Assembly (NCBI GenBank): GCA_001179505.1
Contig: CDMY01000366.1
Span: forward strand, 393,031 to 457,030
DNA length: 64,000 nt
Reading direction: 5' to 3'
From: Vitrella brassicaformis
Lineage: Eukaryota; Sar; Vitrellaceae
The position numbers were made by a program, and so were the translations under genes. Below the pieces are notes generated by a model. The model ran no database searches. It was given only the letters and a program-made list of their open reading frames with translations, and had not been told where the DNA came from. Shown here one piece after another: positions 1 to 12,777 of this stretch (within the stretch, counting starts at the first letter, position 1; each line of letters opens with the position of its first letter).

Positions 1-1
1 G

Positions 2-2222
2 TTGACGCACTATTACGACGGCAGGCTGGACCTTACGACGACCGTGAGGGATTACTTTGCCTCCGACAGGCCGGCGAGGCGGTTCGCCACTCATGTGGTC
101 GACAACAGCCGGACGCCGTGCTTCGATGGGTACGTGGTGAGGGCGCTGGTATCGCCAGCTGAGCTGTCGCGTGTGACGGTGCTGCTCTACTGCCGGGGGC
201 CTTCCACTCTCGGTGACGCACAGCTTCCTGACGTGCTCGCGGGGTTTGCCACTGTCGGTGAGGGAGAGAGACATCGCTAGGATACCGAGAAACGGTCTTT
301 GTGTGTCTGTGTGTCTGTGTCTGTGGGTGTCTGGATGGGTATACGGGTGCAGATGTGTCCCCTCTGCTCCCTCCCAGTGGGTCAGCGCCCCTCCAGCGGT
401 CCTTCCTGCTGGATGTCCGTCTGCTAGAGCACCCCACTGCCGCTGCATCCTTTGAGCTGGAGGCACGGGTGTGGCCGTCGATCAACACAATACGGAGACC
501 ATCAGGGGTGACCGTCATGGCGGGAGAGCAGCAGCCTCACCTGCCACCACCACCACCGCCACGAGACATAGACATGCCGTCAGCCAGAGAGAGAGAGCCG
601 CCGGCCGCTGCTGCTGCTGAGGGGCGTCAAGAGCCTGCCAGCAGTGCCCCTGCTGCCCCACCCGGTGCATCCTCATTGGCAGCGCCTCTGACGGTAGCTG
701 CCTTCGAGCAGAAGCTGGGCGAGCTGCGGCAGGACCACCAGCTCACCGCCCATCTCATGAAGGAATTCAACATGAGGTCACCCCAACCGCCACACACTCT
801 CCGACCACTCCCTGCATCCCGTTCCTGCCATGTGTGTGTGTGCGTGCGTGTGTGTGTGTGTGTATGTGTGTGTGTCAGGGCAGCTGCTTTGAAGCAGGCT
901 GGGAACGATATAGTTGAGCTGAAGAAGCAGATAAGTCTCCTCAAGAGCGAGCGGGACAGCCTCAAGGAGCAGCTGAGGGAGGAGGAGGAAATCTGGGCGG
1001 ACACCGGCAGCGGCAGACCGCCCGAAGGCGACCCTTTGCAGCACATACCCCTCGACCACCTTACCAACGCAGAACTGGCCATCAAGCTCAAAACGACTCT
1101 CTACAAATACAGGGAGGAGAAGGGCAAGGTGGTCGAGATGCGCAAGCGTCTCGAGGCGGCGATGAAGGAGGTGGCGCGCGGCCGTGGGCTGCAGCGGCAG
1201 CTGGAAGAGATCGAGAAGGCTCACGTCGAGCAGGCTGCCGTGCTGCAGCGGCTGCAGTCGGAGAACGCCAAAGTGGGGCTATATCGGCAGACGGCCAAGA
1301 GCCAGGAGAAGGTACGTCTGCTGCCGATGCCGCCACGCCCACACATGAGGATTGGATGTGTGTGGCGTGGTGTTGTTGGCTGTGCAGGTGATCCAGAAGC
1401 TTGAGAAGGTGCTGGAGTCGTCATTGGATGAGGTGCAGCGGTCGCAGCAGCTGCAGCACAACAACGAGATACTCAAGACAGAAAACTACAGACTACAGGC
1501 AGGGACACACTGAAACACACAGAGACACCCCGAGAGAGACACAAGTACCCGAGAGAGACACAAGTACTTACTGTATGTGTGTCTGTCTGTCTGTGCGTGT
1601 GTGTGTGCAGGAGAGGGTCCGTGGTCTGCTGGTGCAGAAGGGCTACAACGACGGGATCGACCAGGACATCGCCGAGCTCCAGACACAGATCAAGGACAGG
1701 GTGAGCATGACCACGCCAAACCAAACCAAACCAAACCAAACCGCACTGTATACGCCATCCCTCTACATGTCTCTCGTGGATCGCAGGACGAGGAGATCCA
1801 GCGTCTGGAGGAGATGGTAGAGACCTTCGGTCAGGAGCCACCACCAGGCGCAGCCAGACGCAAGCAGCCCTCGGCGAGGCCACAGGCGCCCCCCGGTCCC
1901 GACGTGAGTCGGCTGGACGAGGAGCGGCAGGAGTGGATGATGAAATGCGAACAACTCGAAATCAGAAAAGCCGCACTCGTAATTATACACCCATTCACAC
2001 AAATACATAGACAGAGAGAGAGACATGTGTGTTCAGGAGAATGAGTTGCGGGAGAAGGCGAAGCATTACGGTCGTGAGCTGTCGTCTCTGAAGGTGGAGC
2101 TGGCCAAGCGCGACGCGCAGATACTCCATATGCAGATGCAGATACGTGCCAGGGGGGGCGAGCCCGACATCACTGAGCCCAACATGACGGGAGTGGGGTT
2201 GGGGCAGGAGGGGGGCATCTGA
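2..2222 (+). CDS. C2-like plus coiled-coil protein, 5' end outside window
   Basis: The gene is already open at the left edge. Seven exons keep frame: up to 257, 353-776, 879-1311, 1388-1498, 1611-1700, 1787-1978 and 2037-2222, ending GGI-stop. The first exon and the start of the second have beta-strand-rich character resembling a C2 domain (RSFLLDVRLLEHP). A Pro/Ala-rich linker follows, then about 300 residues of heptad coiled coil (for example KKQISLLKSERDSLKEQL). The order C2-like then coiled coil recalls CCDC33-type proteins, but I cannot confirm that. The intron 1499-1610 appears to use a GC donor (CAG|GCAGGG). A cytoskeletal or ciliary scaffold role is plausible but is inference. Confidence 0.75.
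1499..1610 (+). other. GC-AG intron
   Basis: The upstream exon reads in frame to ACTACAG and the next in-frame exon begins GAGAGGGTCC after GTGTGTGCAG. No GT lies at the 5' boundary; the intron opens GCAGGG. Exon 1388-1498 is 111 nt and exon 1611-1700 is 90 nt, so both are phase 0 only with this boundary. Confidence 0.7.
1716..1740. repeat. (CCAAA)n pentanucleotide microsatellite in an intron
   Basis: Five tandem CCAAA units lie inside the intron 1701-1786 of the coiled-coil gene. Confidence 0.9.
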
Positions 2223-3712
2223 TGAGGGATGGATGTGTGTGTGTGCGGCTGAGTGGGGTAAGTGAGTGGGTGGGTTAGCTCTTGTCGCACAGCACATTCG
2301 TTGCACAAGTCAGTCAGTCAGTCGCATTGTTGTATTGTATCTGCTCAGGACTCCACACATCCACGCATTCAAGAACCAACGGACTGTTTGTCGTGCCTAC
2401 CAAGTGGTTTCTCGCTGGTCCATTCCCTACAAGTCTTTACTAACCAGTGAGTGCCATGCAGGCCACGGCGCGCCACGGGGGCCTGCCTGCCTGCCTCCTA
2501 CTGAGGCCACCCACTATCCCACACATCAGGCACGCACACAGGCATTCAAGGGCAAAATGTACACTCACACGTGTAGTAGCACCCCTAGACACGGTACGGC
2601 ACTGCACGGCACGCAACACATGCACCTGTACACGCAGTCACCAGACAGACGGACAGACAGACGAGCAAGAGTGTGTGTGAGAGGGAGAGAGGGAGCGAGA
2701 GCCTACAGGTGGGGAAAAACAAGGCGGAGGCAGAGCCGTGTGGTGTGGTGTGGTGTGGGCGGTGCAGTGTATCCAGCTACGGCAAAAGCGAACGCATTTG
2801 GGTTCAGCTCTTCACGGCATGTGATGTGCACATCTGTTCCCCATGGCACAGGGCGTGCGGCCCGCGAGTCACAGATGCAAATCGAATAGCGACGGTTTTG
2901 TGCCGCACCGATTTGCATCCACTCACGCGAGACAACACGCCCACCATGAGGAAACAGACGGCAGCCGAGAGGAGGCAGCTAGGCTTACCAGGTCTCTCTC
3001 TGGTCTCAGTGTATGTATCTGTGTGTGGGAGTGGTGTGCGCATCTGTCAGTCAGCTCATATTCACATCAGCACGGCCCCGACCAGACACCACAAACAAAT
3101 AGACAGGCAAGTAGAGCGACTGAGAGAGGCAGGCAGGCAGGCAATTAGGCAGTTGGGCTGTCTGGTGAATTAGCCTCTATCTGGGCGGATCGACGAGAGT
3201 CATCATCCAGCTGTGGGCGCCATCCATTCACACACACGTCCATCCGAGAGGGAGGGAGGGATCTCTGGTCGGCCATCTCTACTCAGTCGTGGCGACCACA
3301 TCCACCACCCTCCCATCTCCTTGCCATGTGACGCGTATTACACACGTGTGTGCGTGTGTGTGTGTGTCTGTCTGTGTCGCATCAACGAAATGCAGCGAAG
3401 CAACAAACACGACAACAAAACACGGTGTGTGCATGTGCGTGCGTGTGGGTGGGTCGTGTGCCATCCATCCATGCGAACCATCACAGGCATTAATTACCAC
3501 CATGCATCCAAAGCGTGTCACCACCGGTCGTCACGCAGACACGCAGACGCACAGGCAGCAAAAAACAAGGACAAGTGAATTGGTTAAGTTAGCGAGTCGA
3601 GTAGCATCCATGGGTGCCCGCACACGGACGGGCGGCCTCTCTATCTCTCCCTCATCTACAGGGGACCGTGTGTGTGTCTGGAGGGGGGCGGGTGTGTGGG
3701 GGGGAGGGGGTG
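2223..3712. other. Intergenic, low-complexity
   Basis: This tail-to-tail spacer lies between the coiled-coil gene and the TM9SF gene. It is full of TG/CA, GTCAGTCA and GGCAGGCA short repeats. Reading frames open here because of the repeats; none has protein-like composition or splice support. I see no RNA gene. Confidence 0.6.
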
Positions 3713-6700
3713 CTAGTCGACTTTGATGGAGCCGTAGATGGCCCGCACAAAGAAGAATGTCGCCACAAACCCAATCGCACCTGCACACACACATACACAG
3801 AAGACCACCGAGAGAAGTTGGGGCCATTTGTTGGGCTCGCAGTCGCGCGCGTGTGTGTGTGTACCGGTGAGCAGGAAGAAGGAGTAAGATATGATGGTCA
3901 TGTAGCCGAAATACAGCAGCACCGACACGAACTTGTTGATGTTCAATCTGCCCACCCACAAGACACACACACACGCACACACACACACACTCACATCCCT
4001 CCATCGTCCCGCCTTTCCGTCCTCCGTGCGCATGGCACCTGGTGTAGAAGTAGAGGACGGAGTAGAGGAAGACGTACACGGCCGAGCACGCAGACGACAG
4101 GAACGATCGCCACCACCAGCGGTAATCCTCACTGTGACAAGCGAGGAGGAAACCACACACACACAGGCCATCCATCCATGTGGCTCTCTATCTGGCTGTC
4201 CCAATTGCTGACATACATACCCGGCGAGTTGGAAGTAGGTGAATGCGATGGAGATCTCAGCGCATGTGATGATGAGAATGACCAGCACCAGGGTGAGGAA
4301 GCCGAACAGGTAGTAGAACTGGTGCTGCCACATCGACGACATGATGAAAAACAACTCCGTAAACACAGCCCTGAACGAATGGTGAGTGGGTGGGTGGCAC
4401 ACGCAGATGGACGGACACAATGGCGACCCTGTTGCTGCATGATGGTGTGTAGTGTACCCGAAAGGCAGGACGCCTCCAATTAGGCATGTCATGAGGGGGT
4501 GGGTCAGCCAGTGCTGGGGCTGCATTCACGCAACCAGCATCCACACACACACAGAGAGAGAGAGTGGCGCACATGGCCGTGTCTTGCTCCCCCCTGTCTG
4601 TCTGTCTGTCTGTCTGTGTTGCTTACGGGTATTTGTCTTGGGATCTGGTTGGTGCGGACGGGCAGCGACATCGGACCCTTCTTGTAGCCGAAGTACGATC
4701 CCTACACACCCACACCCACACACACGTACCGACCTCTGTCTTTACCGACAGGTCGACATGGACGGGGTCGTGTGTTGTGTCCGTACCATGAAGACTAGGG
4801 GCACCGAGATGCCGAACCAGAGCACCAGCAGCAAAAACATGGTCGAAAACGGCACCTGCACACGAAGCAAAATGCTGTGCACACGTCGTCTCGCCTTGCG
4901 TATGGGCTGCCAGCGTACCGCGCCTGACGACTGCTCTCCCCAGATGAGCAGATCCAGGGTGAAGAATATCCCAAATGTGACGGCTGTATATAACATTACA
5001 CAGTCATGTGAGATCTTGGATCGGTGCTCTGTGCGTGTGTGTGTGTGTGCATCCAGACCTGGGAACAGCAGCGCTGTGTACAGCGTGACGGTGTGGCTCC
5101 GCTCGCAGTCGTCACCCTGCACACAGAACAGAAGACCAACAGACAGAACAGCACGTATGTGTGTTGGCTGCACGGCAGACTGACAGCACAACTGCTGGCT
5201 GACCTCCATGACGTTGTTGAACCTGGCTGCCGTGTAGCCGGCAAAGAAGCCCATGAACGTAAACAGCACCAACATGGCCTGAAGCAGAACCACACGACAC
5301 ATAAATCGACACATACGGCGCTTCTGTGCTCTCGCATTGACAGACCTGCAAGAGGCCGCCTCTGTGTGCGGGTGAGAGCAGGCCGAGTGCCGCGAAGACG
5401 AGCGTGACGCAGGTCATGCCGAGGATCTGCACGCCCGATCCGGTGCACACGGCCAGCATCTGGTAGTAGGGGGGCCGCCGGAACACGTCACCGTGCACCA
5501 ACTTCCAACCCGACTCCTCCTGGGCCTCCTCCAGCGAGTCTACCATCTAAAACACAGACAGACACACGCCATCGTGCATCAGGTGTGGATGTGTGTGTGT
5601 GTGTCTGTGGTCGTGCGTCTACCTCGTTGTATTTGGCGATATCCCTTAGGAGAGTTCGCAGGAGGATCATGGCGACCATGCCGGAGAGGAAGAGGACGAC
5701 CATGAGGGAGTTGATGATGGAGAACCAGTGGATCTGGCTGTCAGTCATCTTCAGGTACATGTCCCAACGAGACGCCCACTTGACGGGGGACGGCTGCACA
5801 CAGACACAGACACGGACGCCAACCCACCGACAGCAAGACTCATGCATGCCACGTGCGACAACGGGTGCTTTCTTGTAGTGTGGCTAGCTGGTGCTGACCT
5901 CCCATCTGACGTCATAGGTGAAGACCACCGAGTCGGCCTTCTCCACATTCAATGTGGGACCTGCGCACACACACACACACACACACATGCGCGCACACAC
6001 ACACATAACAGACACACGCAACGCCGGTCACGGCACCACCGCACAGCCAGCCCTTCCCACTGCTCACCGCTGCACGAGTAGGTGGGGTTGGTCTCGTCGG
6101 CAGACACCGGATGCTCAATACTGCACACACACGATCAGCCCATGTAAGCACACACCACGAGACCTTCCTTCCCTCCCTCTCCCTGGCCCGCCTCACCTGA
6201 CGGGCTCGACTTCGAATCCGACAATCCTGGCAGCCTCGGTGCCGCCGGTGTCACTGCGGCTGTGGTACTTGAACGTCATGCGCACGTGGTTGTGCAGCAC
6301 GTAGGCGCCCTGCAGCGGCTGGCCGACCGGGAAACCCGCCAGGTAGCCCGTCTGGTCGCCCGCCTTGTACTTCATAGCCGCGGGAAGGTTGTCCACTATC
6401 CTGAATGGATGCGGGTGGGGGAGGCGGGGTGTGTGAACGCATCGACACACATCCGTTGTGCGTGTGTGTGCGGACTGACCAGTTGACGTAGTATTCGTCG
6501 TCGATCATGGTTTTGAAGAGGTCCTTTTCCTTCTTCTTGAGATCCTTCTTGCACAGCACCTTGCACTCCACTGGCATGAGCATCTCAATCTGCATGATAC
6601 ACACACACATCCACAGAGAGATGCACACATGTCGTCCAGATCAACGCTCACCTCATACGGCGAGTTTTCGATGACATCTCCCTGTAGGATCTCGCCCAGG

Positions 6701-7000
6701 TTCTCTGCCTCGTTCTTGATGTCCTCGGGCGTGCAGAAGGGCAGATGGTAGTACTTGTACGGCAGCTGCGTCTTGACGCTCGTCAGCTTGTTCACTTTCA
6801 GCTTCACAGGAGCTCCCCGCTCGTAATCCTTCACGCCACACACAAAGGCACAGCATTGGTGAGTGTGCCAACCCCTGCCTGCCTATCGGTGTCTTTCTCA
6901 CCCGTGGCGCCACTCCTGGCAGGTACCAGCCATCCACCAGGTGTGTCAGGATTCCCAGGGCGACGAGCAGGGCTACCGACAGTCGAGTGGTCGTCAGCAT
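3713..7000 (-). CDS. TM9SF / endomembrane protein 70 (nonaspanin)
   Basis: A multi-exon gene (about 17 short exons) encodes a nine-TM nonaspanin, a Golgi/endosome membrane protein used in trafficking and cargo sorting. Residues 1-23 form a signal peptide, and the mature part starts with the family signature [10 protein letters not shown] long luminal domain follows ([23 protein letters not shown]), then the membrane block: [89 protein letters not shown], ending [12 protein letters not shown]. The final KVD fits the C-terminal KxD/E COPI-binding motif of the family. Exon 1 is 6902-7000. An upstream in-frame ATG at 7108 exists, but only the start at 7000 puts the signal peptide first. It is head to head with the RCC1 gene. 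Confidence 0.93.
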
Positions 7001-7218
7001 CTTGACACGAGATGCGTTGCGTTGGCGCAAGCTGGCGACGCGCGTGGGACTCTCCGTCGAGAGCGCGGGCAGGAAGGTGAGCCCTGACCGTTGACCAAGG
7101 AGGCGCAACCAAACGCTCTTTCCTTCACAAAAACGGCTCAGGAGCCCCTGATAGGCTGATCCCTGAGCTATATACTGAGGTTTCAGACTTCACTGCCCCC
7201 TCAGCATGCAAGCTCGCA
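7001..7218. promoter_or_regulatory. Bidirectional promoter, TM9SF / RCC1 pair, with AGCTCGCA
   Basis: The two start codons are 205 bp apart. AAGCTCGCAG (octamer AGCTCGCA at 7211-7218) lies at the very start of the RCC1 reading frame. It is the reverse complement of the octamer found in the other head-to-head spacers. This placement suggests the RCC1 start may really be the ATG at about 7269. Confidence 0.5.
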
Positions 7219-10200
7219 GCCCCCAGGGCCCCCGAGACGGGACACGCGTCAAAACAGCTATCGTCAGGATGCGTCGTATGCGCCTGATAGAGCCGTCCTC
7301 CAAGGGCATCGAGGTCTCAAAGCGGAGGCTGGTGGTGGTGCAGGGCGGCGCCCCCCTGGTGGACTTCTACCACATCTCTCTCAGCACCAAGCCCGAGTCG
7401 CCCGTGGTGATCTCCATCAGAGCCAACCTAGGCGCCGTGGCCGTGCGGCCAGACACATTGCAGTTCAAACCCAACGACTACCACCAGCCGAGGCAAGTGG
7501 TCGTCCTCACCGACAGTGTCGCATCTGCCAGCCAGAGGGGCTGCGGGGGGGCGGGGGGCGGCGGCGCCTCAGAAGAGATCGATCTCCTGCACTACGTCAC
7601 ATCTCAGAGCGAGGATCTGGACTCCCTCTTCTTCAAGTCGATTGTCTATGTGGTGGAGAGCGGCGCTGGGGCTGATCTGCTCAAGTCCTTCGGCCATGAT
7701 GAGTCCCACCAGCTGGGGAGAGGGGGCAAAGCCGTTCCGAAAGGGGGCGGTGTCGGCTCGCCACAGCCCGTGCGAGGGTTGCCGGTGAAGGGCGGCGTTG
7801 CGCAACTTGCAGGAGGTGTCGGCCACAGCTGTGCGGTGATGACGGACGGCACGGTCTACGCTTGGGGGGATGGTTCGAGGGGGCAGACGGGACTGCTGGC
7901 AAGCAAACCTCCGCCAGCTGGGTACAAAGCCGGCGGCCAAGCGCCAAATGGAGGTGGAGAAGGGGAGGAAGAATATACGTTGGTGGCTCCTGCGCCGAGT
8001 CTTGTCAACGCGCTCGAGAGGGAGTTTGTGGTGCAGGTGGCATGCGGGGCCGCACACACCCTCGTGCTCACCGTTGAGGGCAAGGTCTTCGCCTTTGGCC
8101 ACGCAGCACACGGCCGCCTCGGCCTTCCCGCGTCCCGGCTGCCCCTGATTGAGCGGCAACCGGCAGGAGACATCCCCTTCTCACATCCGGCAACACCACA
8201 TCGGCACTCGAAGCTCACCCTGACACTGCCTCATGGAGCATCAGCTGTCACAATGACGGACCCCAGCCCAGCGTCTGCCGGCCGGCAGTCGTTTGTCCAC
8301 CAGGCGTCTATTCTGTCGGGCATAGATGTGCTCGGAACAGAAAGAAAAAGATCTATTGCGGCCCAGTCTGGTGTGGAGGAGAGGGAGAGGGGAGGCGAGA
8401 GGGGCAAGGATGCCCTGGATGACGTCTATGTGTGGAAGCCGACCCTGATTCCTGATCTTCATGACGTCACGCATATCTCATGTGGCAAGGCCTTCTCGGC
8501 ATGCATCGGTACAGCAATTGAAGCAGAGAGAAAGTGAGAGGGATACAAGCTTATCGCGCCTGTCTCTATTTTCACAGGGATGAACAGAGCGCTATACACG
8601 TGGGGCGAGGGGGCCTCAGGCGCACTCGGCACTGGCGACTGCAAAGACTACTGGACGCCACAGTGTGCCAAGGGACCAAAGAGAGGATTTCTGCAGGTGG
8701 CCTGCGGCCGCTTTCATTTGGTGGCTCTGAGTGTTTCGGGAGAGGTATACTCAACTGGCGCCGCTGAGGAGGGTCGCCTGGGCCTGGGCGACGTCAAACA
8801 GCGCAGAATGCTTACCAAGTGACGGTCACACACACACTCACACAGAGGGAGACCTCTGTGTGCACACCAGCACGTGTGTGTCCAGGGTGTGGCGGATCCC
8901 CCTGTGTCGGCTGATAGCGTCCGGTGGTGCCCACAGCGGAGCGATAGACGAGGAGCTGAATGTGTGGGTGTGGGGCAGCAACAACTGCGGACAGCTCGGC
9001 GTGAGCGACAAGTGCGACCACCCCAACATTCACAATCAGTGCGTGCCCAGGAAGCTGGAGTTCTTCAAAGTAAGTTTATGCCAAGGAGAAAGAGGCACTA
9101 GCTCTATGCCAAGGAGAAAGAGGCACCGGCTCAATCCCATACGTGTGTCTCAGGGCAAGGGCGTGTGCTCCCTCTCGTTCGGTGCCTCACACAGCTGTGC
9201 CCTGACGTTGTTCGGTCTGCTGTACACCTGGGGCAGCCACGAGTGGGGGCAACTGGGCCATCCATTCAGACCTGACAGACCAGAGAACCAGGTTAAAAGA
9301 GATGCACGGACAGCAGCTGATTGACTCTTTCATGTCCTGTCTCATTTCATGTAGGTCCAGCCTCAGCTTGTTGAGGACTTGCTGCTCCAGCCGGTCGTGC
9401 AGGTGGCTGCCTGCGAGTCACACACATTTGTCGCATCGGCATTCGTCCACACCAATATCAACAAGCCGAAATTCGACGTACGCTGACATCTAAAGGTTGC
9501 TGCGACATTGAGTACCGTTCCACCTCTTTGTATGGATAGGCGTGGAAGGCAAAGGTCCGGGCGGCTGATGAGGCGCACCGACGTTCTGCGGATGTGGACT
9601 TCCGTGACTTGCTCGAGGACGAAAGGAGACATGAGGTAATAACGGCGCGCAGTGCTATTGAACCCCAATCATGCCTTCTTTTGGTCGCTTTGCCTGCTAG
9701 GCCAAGATCGCGTCGATCCGCTTCTCAACCAAGTACGACAGATGGCTGCGAGGCAAGGAGACCTTCAGACAAAGGTGAGCGGGAGTCGCTCCCACGTCAA
9801 GCACTTGAATGGCACACTCTCATTTCCACTGCAGGCAGCGCATGCGTCAGGATGCCGCGCGCGAGATGAAGGAGCAGGACGCAGAGAAGGCCGCCTCGCC
9901 CCCATCTTCCGCCCTGCCCCGTCCCCTCCGCGCATTGCTGCCTCCCCCGTCTCGCGAATCGGCCGGCTCTTACGGAGGGGTGAGGGCCATACTGCAGGAG
10001 CTCAAGCCGCCGCACTTCAAGGTTCCCGCCCCACTTGCACTTTCGCTGCGTCCGTTTTGGGATCTCACCGACGAGCCCGATGCATCCATCCTCATGGATG
10101 CCGGCGTCAAGGGCATGCACGAGATGCCTCCGTCGGCCTCTGCGTCCTCTCATCCCGTGTCGCGAGGCCGCTTCCCGCCGTCAAGCAGCGGCAGAGCCCC

Positions 10201-11100
10201 TGACGTGACAGAAGACGAGAGCACGGAACAGGGCAAGCACAAGAGGAGAGAATGCGCTTTGGTTTGGTCTGTGTCACATTCATTTGGTGCATTGATATTC
10301 AGGCGCCGGCTCGAAAACGGATGAAGGCTCTGCGCCCGATGACTTTGAAGGCGACATGCTCAGAGATGCCTTTGGTGGTGAGCTGCCCACCATCCCTCGC
10401 TGTCGTATCAGGGGCGGCAGGCCTGTGGGCCCACAGGGCGGCCTCGAGGAGGCGACCGCTGGCCGTGAGGTGACTTTGTTCGACATGCCGCAGAAAAGCT
10501 CCTACAGCACTCTTCTCGTCGGTTTCATGAGGCCGTCAGAAGTCGTGAGGGTCAGCAGAGAAAAGTAGCCACACATGTCTCCATCGAGAGGTCGTCTTTG
10601 CCACTGCAGGCGTCTGCCGCTGGGTTTCACTTGTCGAATCTGAGCTCGGTGCTGGCACCTCCGAGGCGGGCAAGCCACCATGCCCATCATCAGCTGTCTC
10701 AGCTGCAGACACTAGAGGTAACCACACGAAAAGGAGCGAGCGACTTGTGGTGACCACACACCTCGATGTTGTCTGTCTGTTTCAGTTGTACAATATCCCG
10801 CCCGCATTGATGTCCGGCCCTGATAATGTCATGCGAGTCGATGACCGGCGCAAAGGGGACGTGAAGCGGCCGTCGACACAGATCACAAAGCTGGCTGTGC
10901 CCACAGGAGAGAACGCCCTATCCACAACTGAATCTGCCGCTTCTTCTGCGGCTTCCTCGGCGGAGAGGTACGCCGATGATGGTCCTGGTCTGTGGAGGGA
11001 CGACGAGGAAAAAGACCTGTGGGCACTGCAGTGCAAGACACCATACGTGTCGTTCTTCGGGCAAGCTTTTGACTCCTATGAGGGGGCGGGGCCGTGGTGA
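7206..11100 (+). CDS. RCC1-repeat (beta-propeller) protein
   Basis: The protein is large, about 1,000 residues. The N-terminal part has a beta-sandwich-like stretch (HISLSTKPESPVVISI, then TLQFKPNDYHQPRQVVVLTD). About seven RCC1 repeats follow: GVGHSCAVMTDGTVYAWGDG, VACGAAHTLVLTVEGKVFAF, ISCGKAFSACIG-MNRALYTWGEG, VACGRFHLVALSVSGEVY, IASGGAHSGAIDEELNVWVW, LSFGASHSCALTLFGLLYTW, VAACESHTFVAS. Exon 1 ends at 8508 and exon 2 starts at 8578; the join gives SACIGMNRALYTWGEG. The C-terminal 350 residues are charged and low-complexity, spread over several exons, ending SYEGAGPW. Seven repeats suggest a complete propeller acting as a GEF-like or protein-interaction platform. The specific target is unknown. 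Confidence 0.85.
9077..9125 (+). repeat. Tandem 21-bp duplication in an RCC1-gene intron
   Basis: TATGCCAAGGAGAAAGAGGC(A) occurs at 9077-9097 and again at 9105-9125, inside the intron between the exon ending LEFFK and the exon beginning GKGVCSL. Confidence 0.85.
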
Positions 11101-11412
11101 TGGAAGGCTCATCGATTCATTCATTAGTGCACTCATTCACAGACGTGTCTCATGGCTGAATACGTATACACGATCGATCGATCATGTATGTGTGTCTGTG
11201 TGTGTGTCTGTGTGTGTGTCTGTGTGTCTGTGTGTGTGTCTGTGTGTGTGTCTGTGTCTGTGTGTGTGTCTGTGTGTGTGTCTGTGTGTGTGTGTGTGTC
11301 TGTGTGTGTGTCGAGTATACGTACACGAATGCTGTTCCCTGTACAAGCGTGCTTTTATGCCCTGAGCAGCTGTCCTTTCTTCCACTGATGTTGCCTGACT
11401 GATGTTTGTATC
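11101..11412. other. Intergenic spacer, mostly (TG)n
   Basis: This same-strand spacer between the RCC1 and RING genes is dominated by the TG/TC tract listed separately. No other signal is recognised. Confidence 0.6.
11184..11312. repeat. (TG)n / (TCTGTG)n microsatellite
   Basis: About 130 bp of TGTGTG with regular TC interruptions. It opens spurious VCVCVC and HTHTHT frames on both strands. Confidence 0.95.
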
Positions 11413-12532
11413 ATGACTCGGGTCAAGACCACAAGACGGCTGCTCGAGGGTCCGAATGCAGAGAAGCAGGTGCGCACTCTAGATCTGTGTCTCGTGTGCT
11501 TGTCCCATTCTGCTTGATTCTGCTTTTGCTGTAGGCGGTGCTCCGTCGCTGCGGCAAGCCCAACCGACTGATTCTTCAGAAGAATGCTTCTCTGTTTGCT
11601 CGGGCTGTCAACATCGGCCGCACTTTTCTACGCGTGACCACTGGCGGGCTGCTGTGTGCAGACCACAACACCAACAATCAGCAGCGTCGTGTCAGCTGTT
11701 CGGCTCAGCAAGCACAGCACGACGTGAGTGATAGAATGGGTCACAGACACTCAGAAAAGCGACCAATCACTCAATCATGCACTGCGTCTGTGTGTAGGAT
11801 GATGGTGAGGATTTGATCACATTCGACGGCTCCCCGACGCAGTCACACCACCACCACCTCCCAGCAGCAGCAGCAGCACCCAGCCACTCCCGCCGTATCG
11901 ACATTCACTCTCTGCGTCTCTCTCAACACACACGCGGCACTCGCTTGTCGGGTCGTCTGCTCTTCAGCCCCTCATCTGTCAGCTCGCGTGCGTTCCACAG
12001 TGCCCAATCCAACCAGTCGTGGTTCGATGAGTGCATGGGCGAGGGAGCGACAGAGGGCGAGGGGGCGGCCGAGGGAGACGAGGGCTCTGCTGACGAGGAC
12101 AAGGGCGACTCGTGTCGCCTCTGCTGGGCTCGGCTGACCGAAGAGGCGTTTCACTGGTGCGCATCGATCATGTGCGTGTCCATCTGTGTGTTGTGTTGTG
12201 TTGCGTTGTGTTGTGTTGTGTACAGGACGGAGGACACAACTCTGTTCACGCTCGAGTGCGGCCACACCTTCCACACAGCCTGCCTCAAGGAGAAGACATG
12301 TGAGTGTGGCTGGCTGACATATACACGCCCTTCGCTCATGAATGTCTCTGTGTGTGTATTGTCCCCTTTCCAGCCCGTCGCGAGACCATGAGACGCCAGC
12401 TGTGTGACGTGTGCTATGCGCCCATCTCGGCCACAGACAAACTCACCATCGCCAAGCAATTCAAACAAGTCGACAAGGCAGTAAGCAGACCCCACGTGCA
12501 CTGTTTCTCACCTGCACCTCAGATCGAAGGGG

Positions 12533-12568
<36 letters not shown>

Positions 12569-12602
12569 GGCTCGAGCGAAGCACAAGAGGCCGCCCAAGT
12601 GA
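11413..12602 (+). CDS. RING-type zinc-finger protein, probable E3 ubiquitin ligase
   Basis: Six exons join in frame: 11413-11469, 11535-11723, 11798-12156, 12226 onward, then two short ones ending KHKRPPK-stop. The RING is split over three exons: CRLC, then LECGHTFHTACL, then CDVC. This gives the order C-x2-C, C-x-H-x2-H/C-x2-C and C-x2-C expected of a cross-brace. Upstream lie a basic N-terminus, a His/Ser/Ala-rich linker and an acidic Gly/Glu stretch just before the RING. The tail is basic. Substrates cannot be inferred. The start is the first ATG upstream of an in-frame 57-nt exon. Confidence 0.75.
12191..12220. repeat. (TTGTG)n pentanucleotide tract before a splice acceptor
   Basis: TTGTG units fill the 3' end of the RING-gene intron that ends TACAG at 12225. 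Confidence 0.85.
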
Positions 12603-12777
12603 TGAGGAGTGTGTCCATCCATGGCACATCGCACCGATACATGACATACAAACCTGACAGAACGCGTCTGTGACATTCGTGAAGTGTGCGTCCGACTGAA
12701 GTGTGTGCGCATGGATCTGTCTGGTTGAGGGGTCATGACGCGACGACTCCCCACCTTGATATTGTCGTCGAGATTAG

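Noticed and set aside
2262-3578. Several 60-200 codon frames downstream of the first gene
   Set aside because: Low-complexity, overlapping in all frames, no consistent exons.
11184-11312. Possible CRISPR-like or satellite array
   Set aside because: A simple dinucleotide tract with no spacers or unit longer than 6-8 bp.
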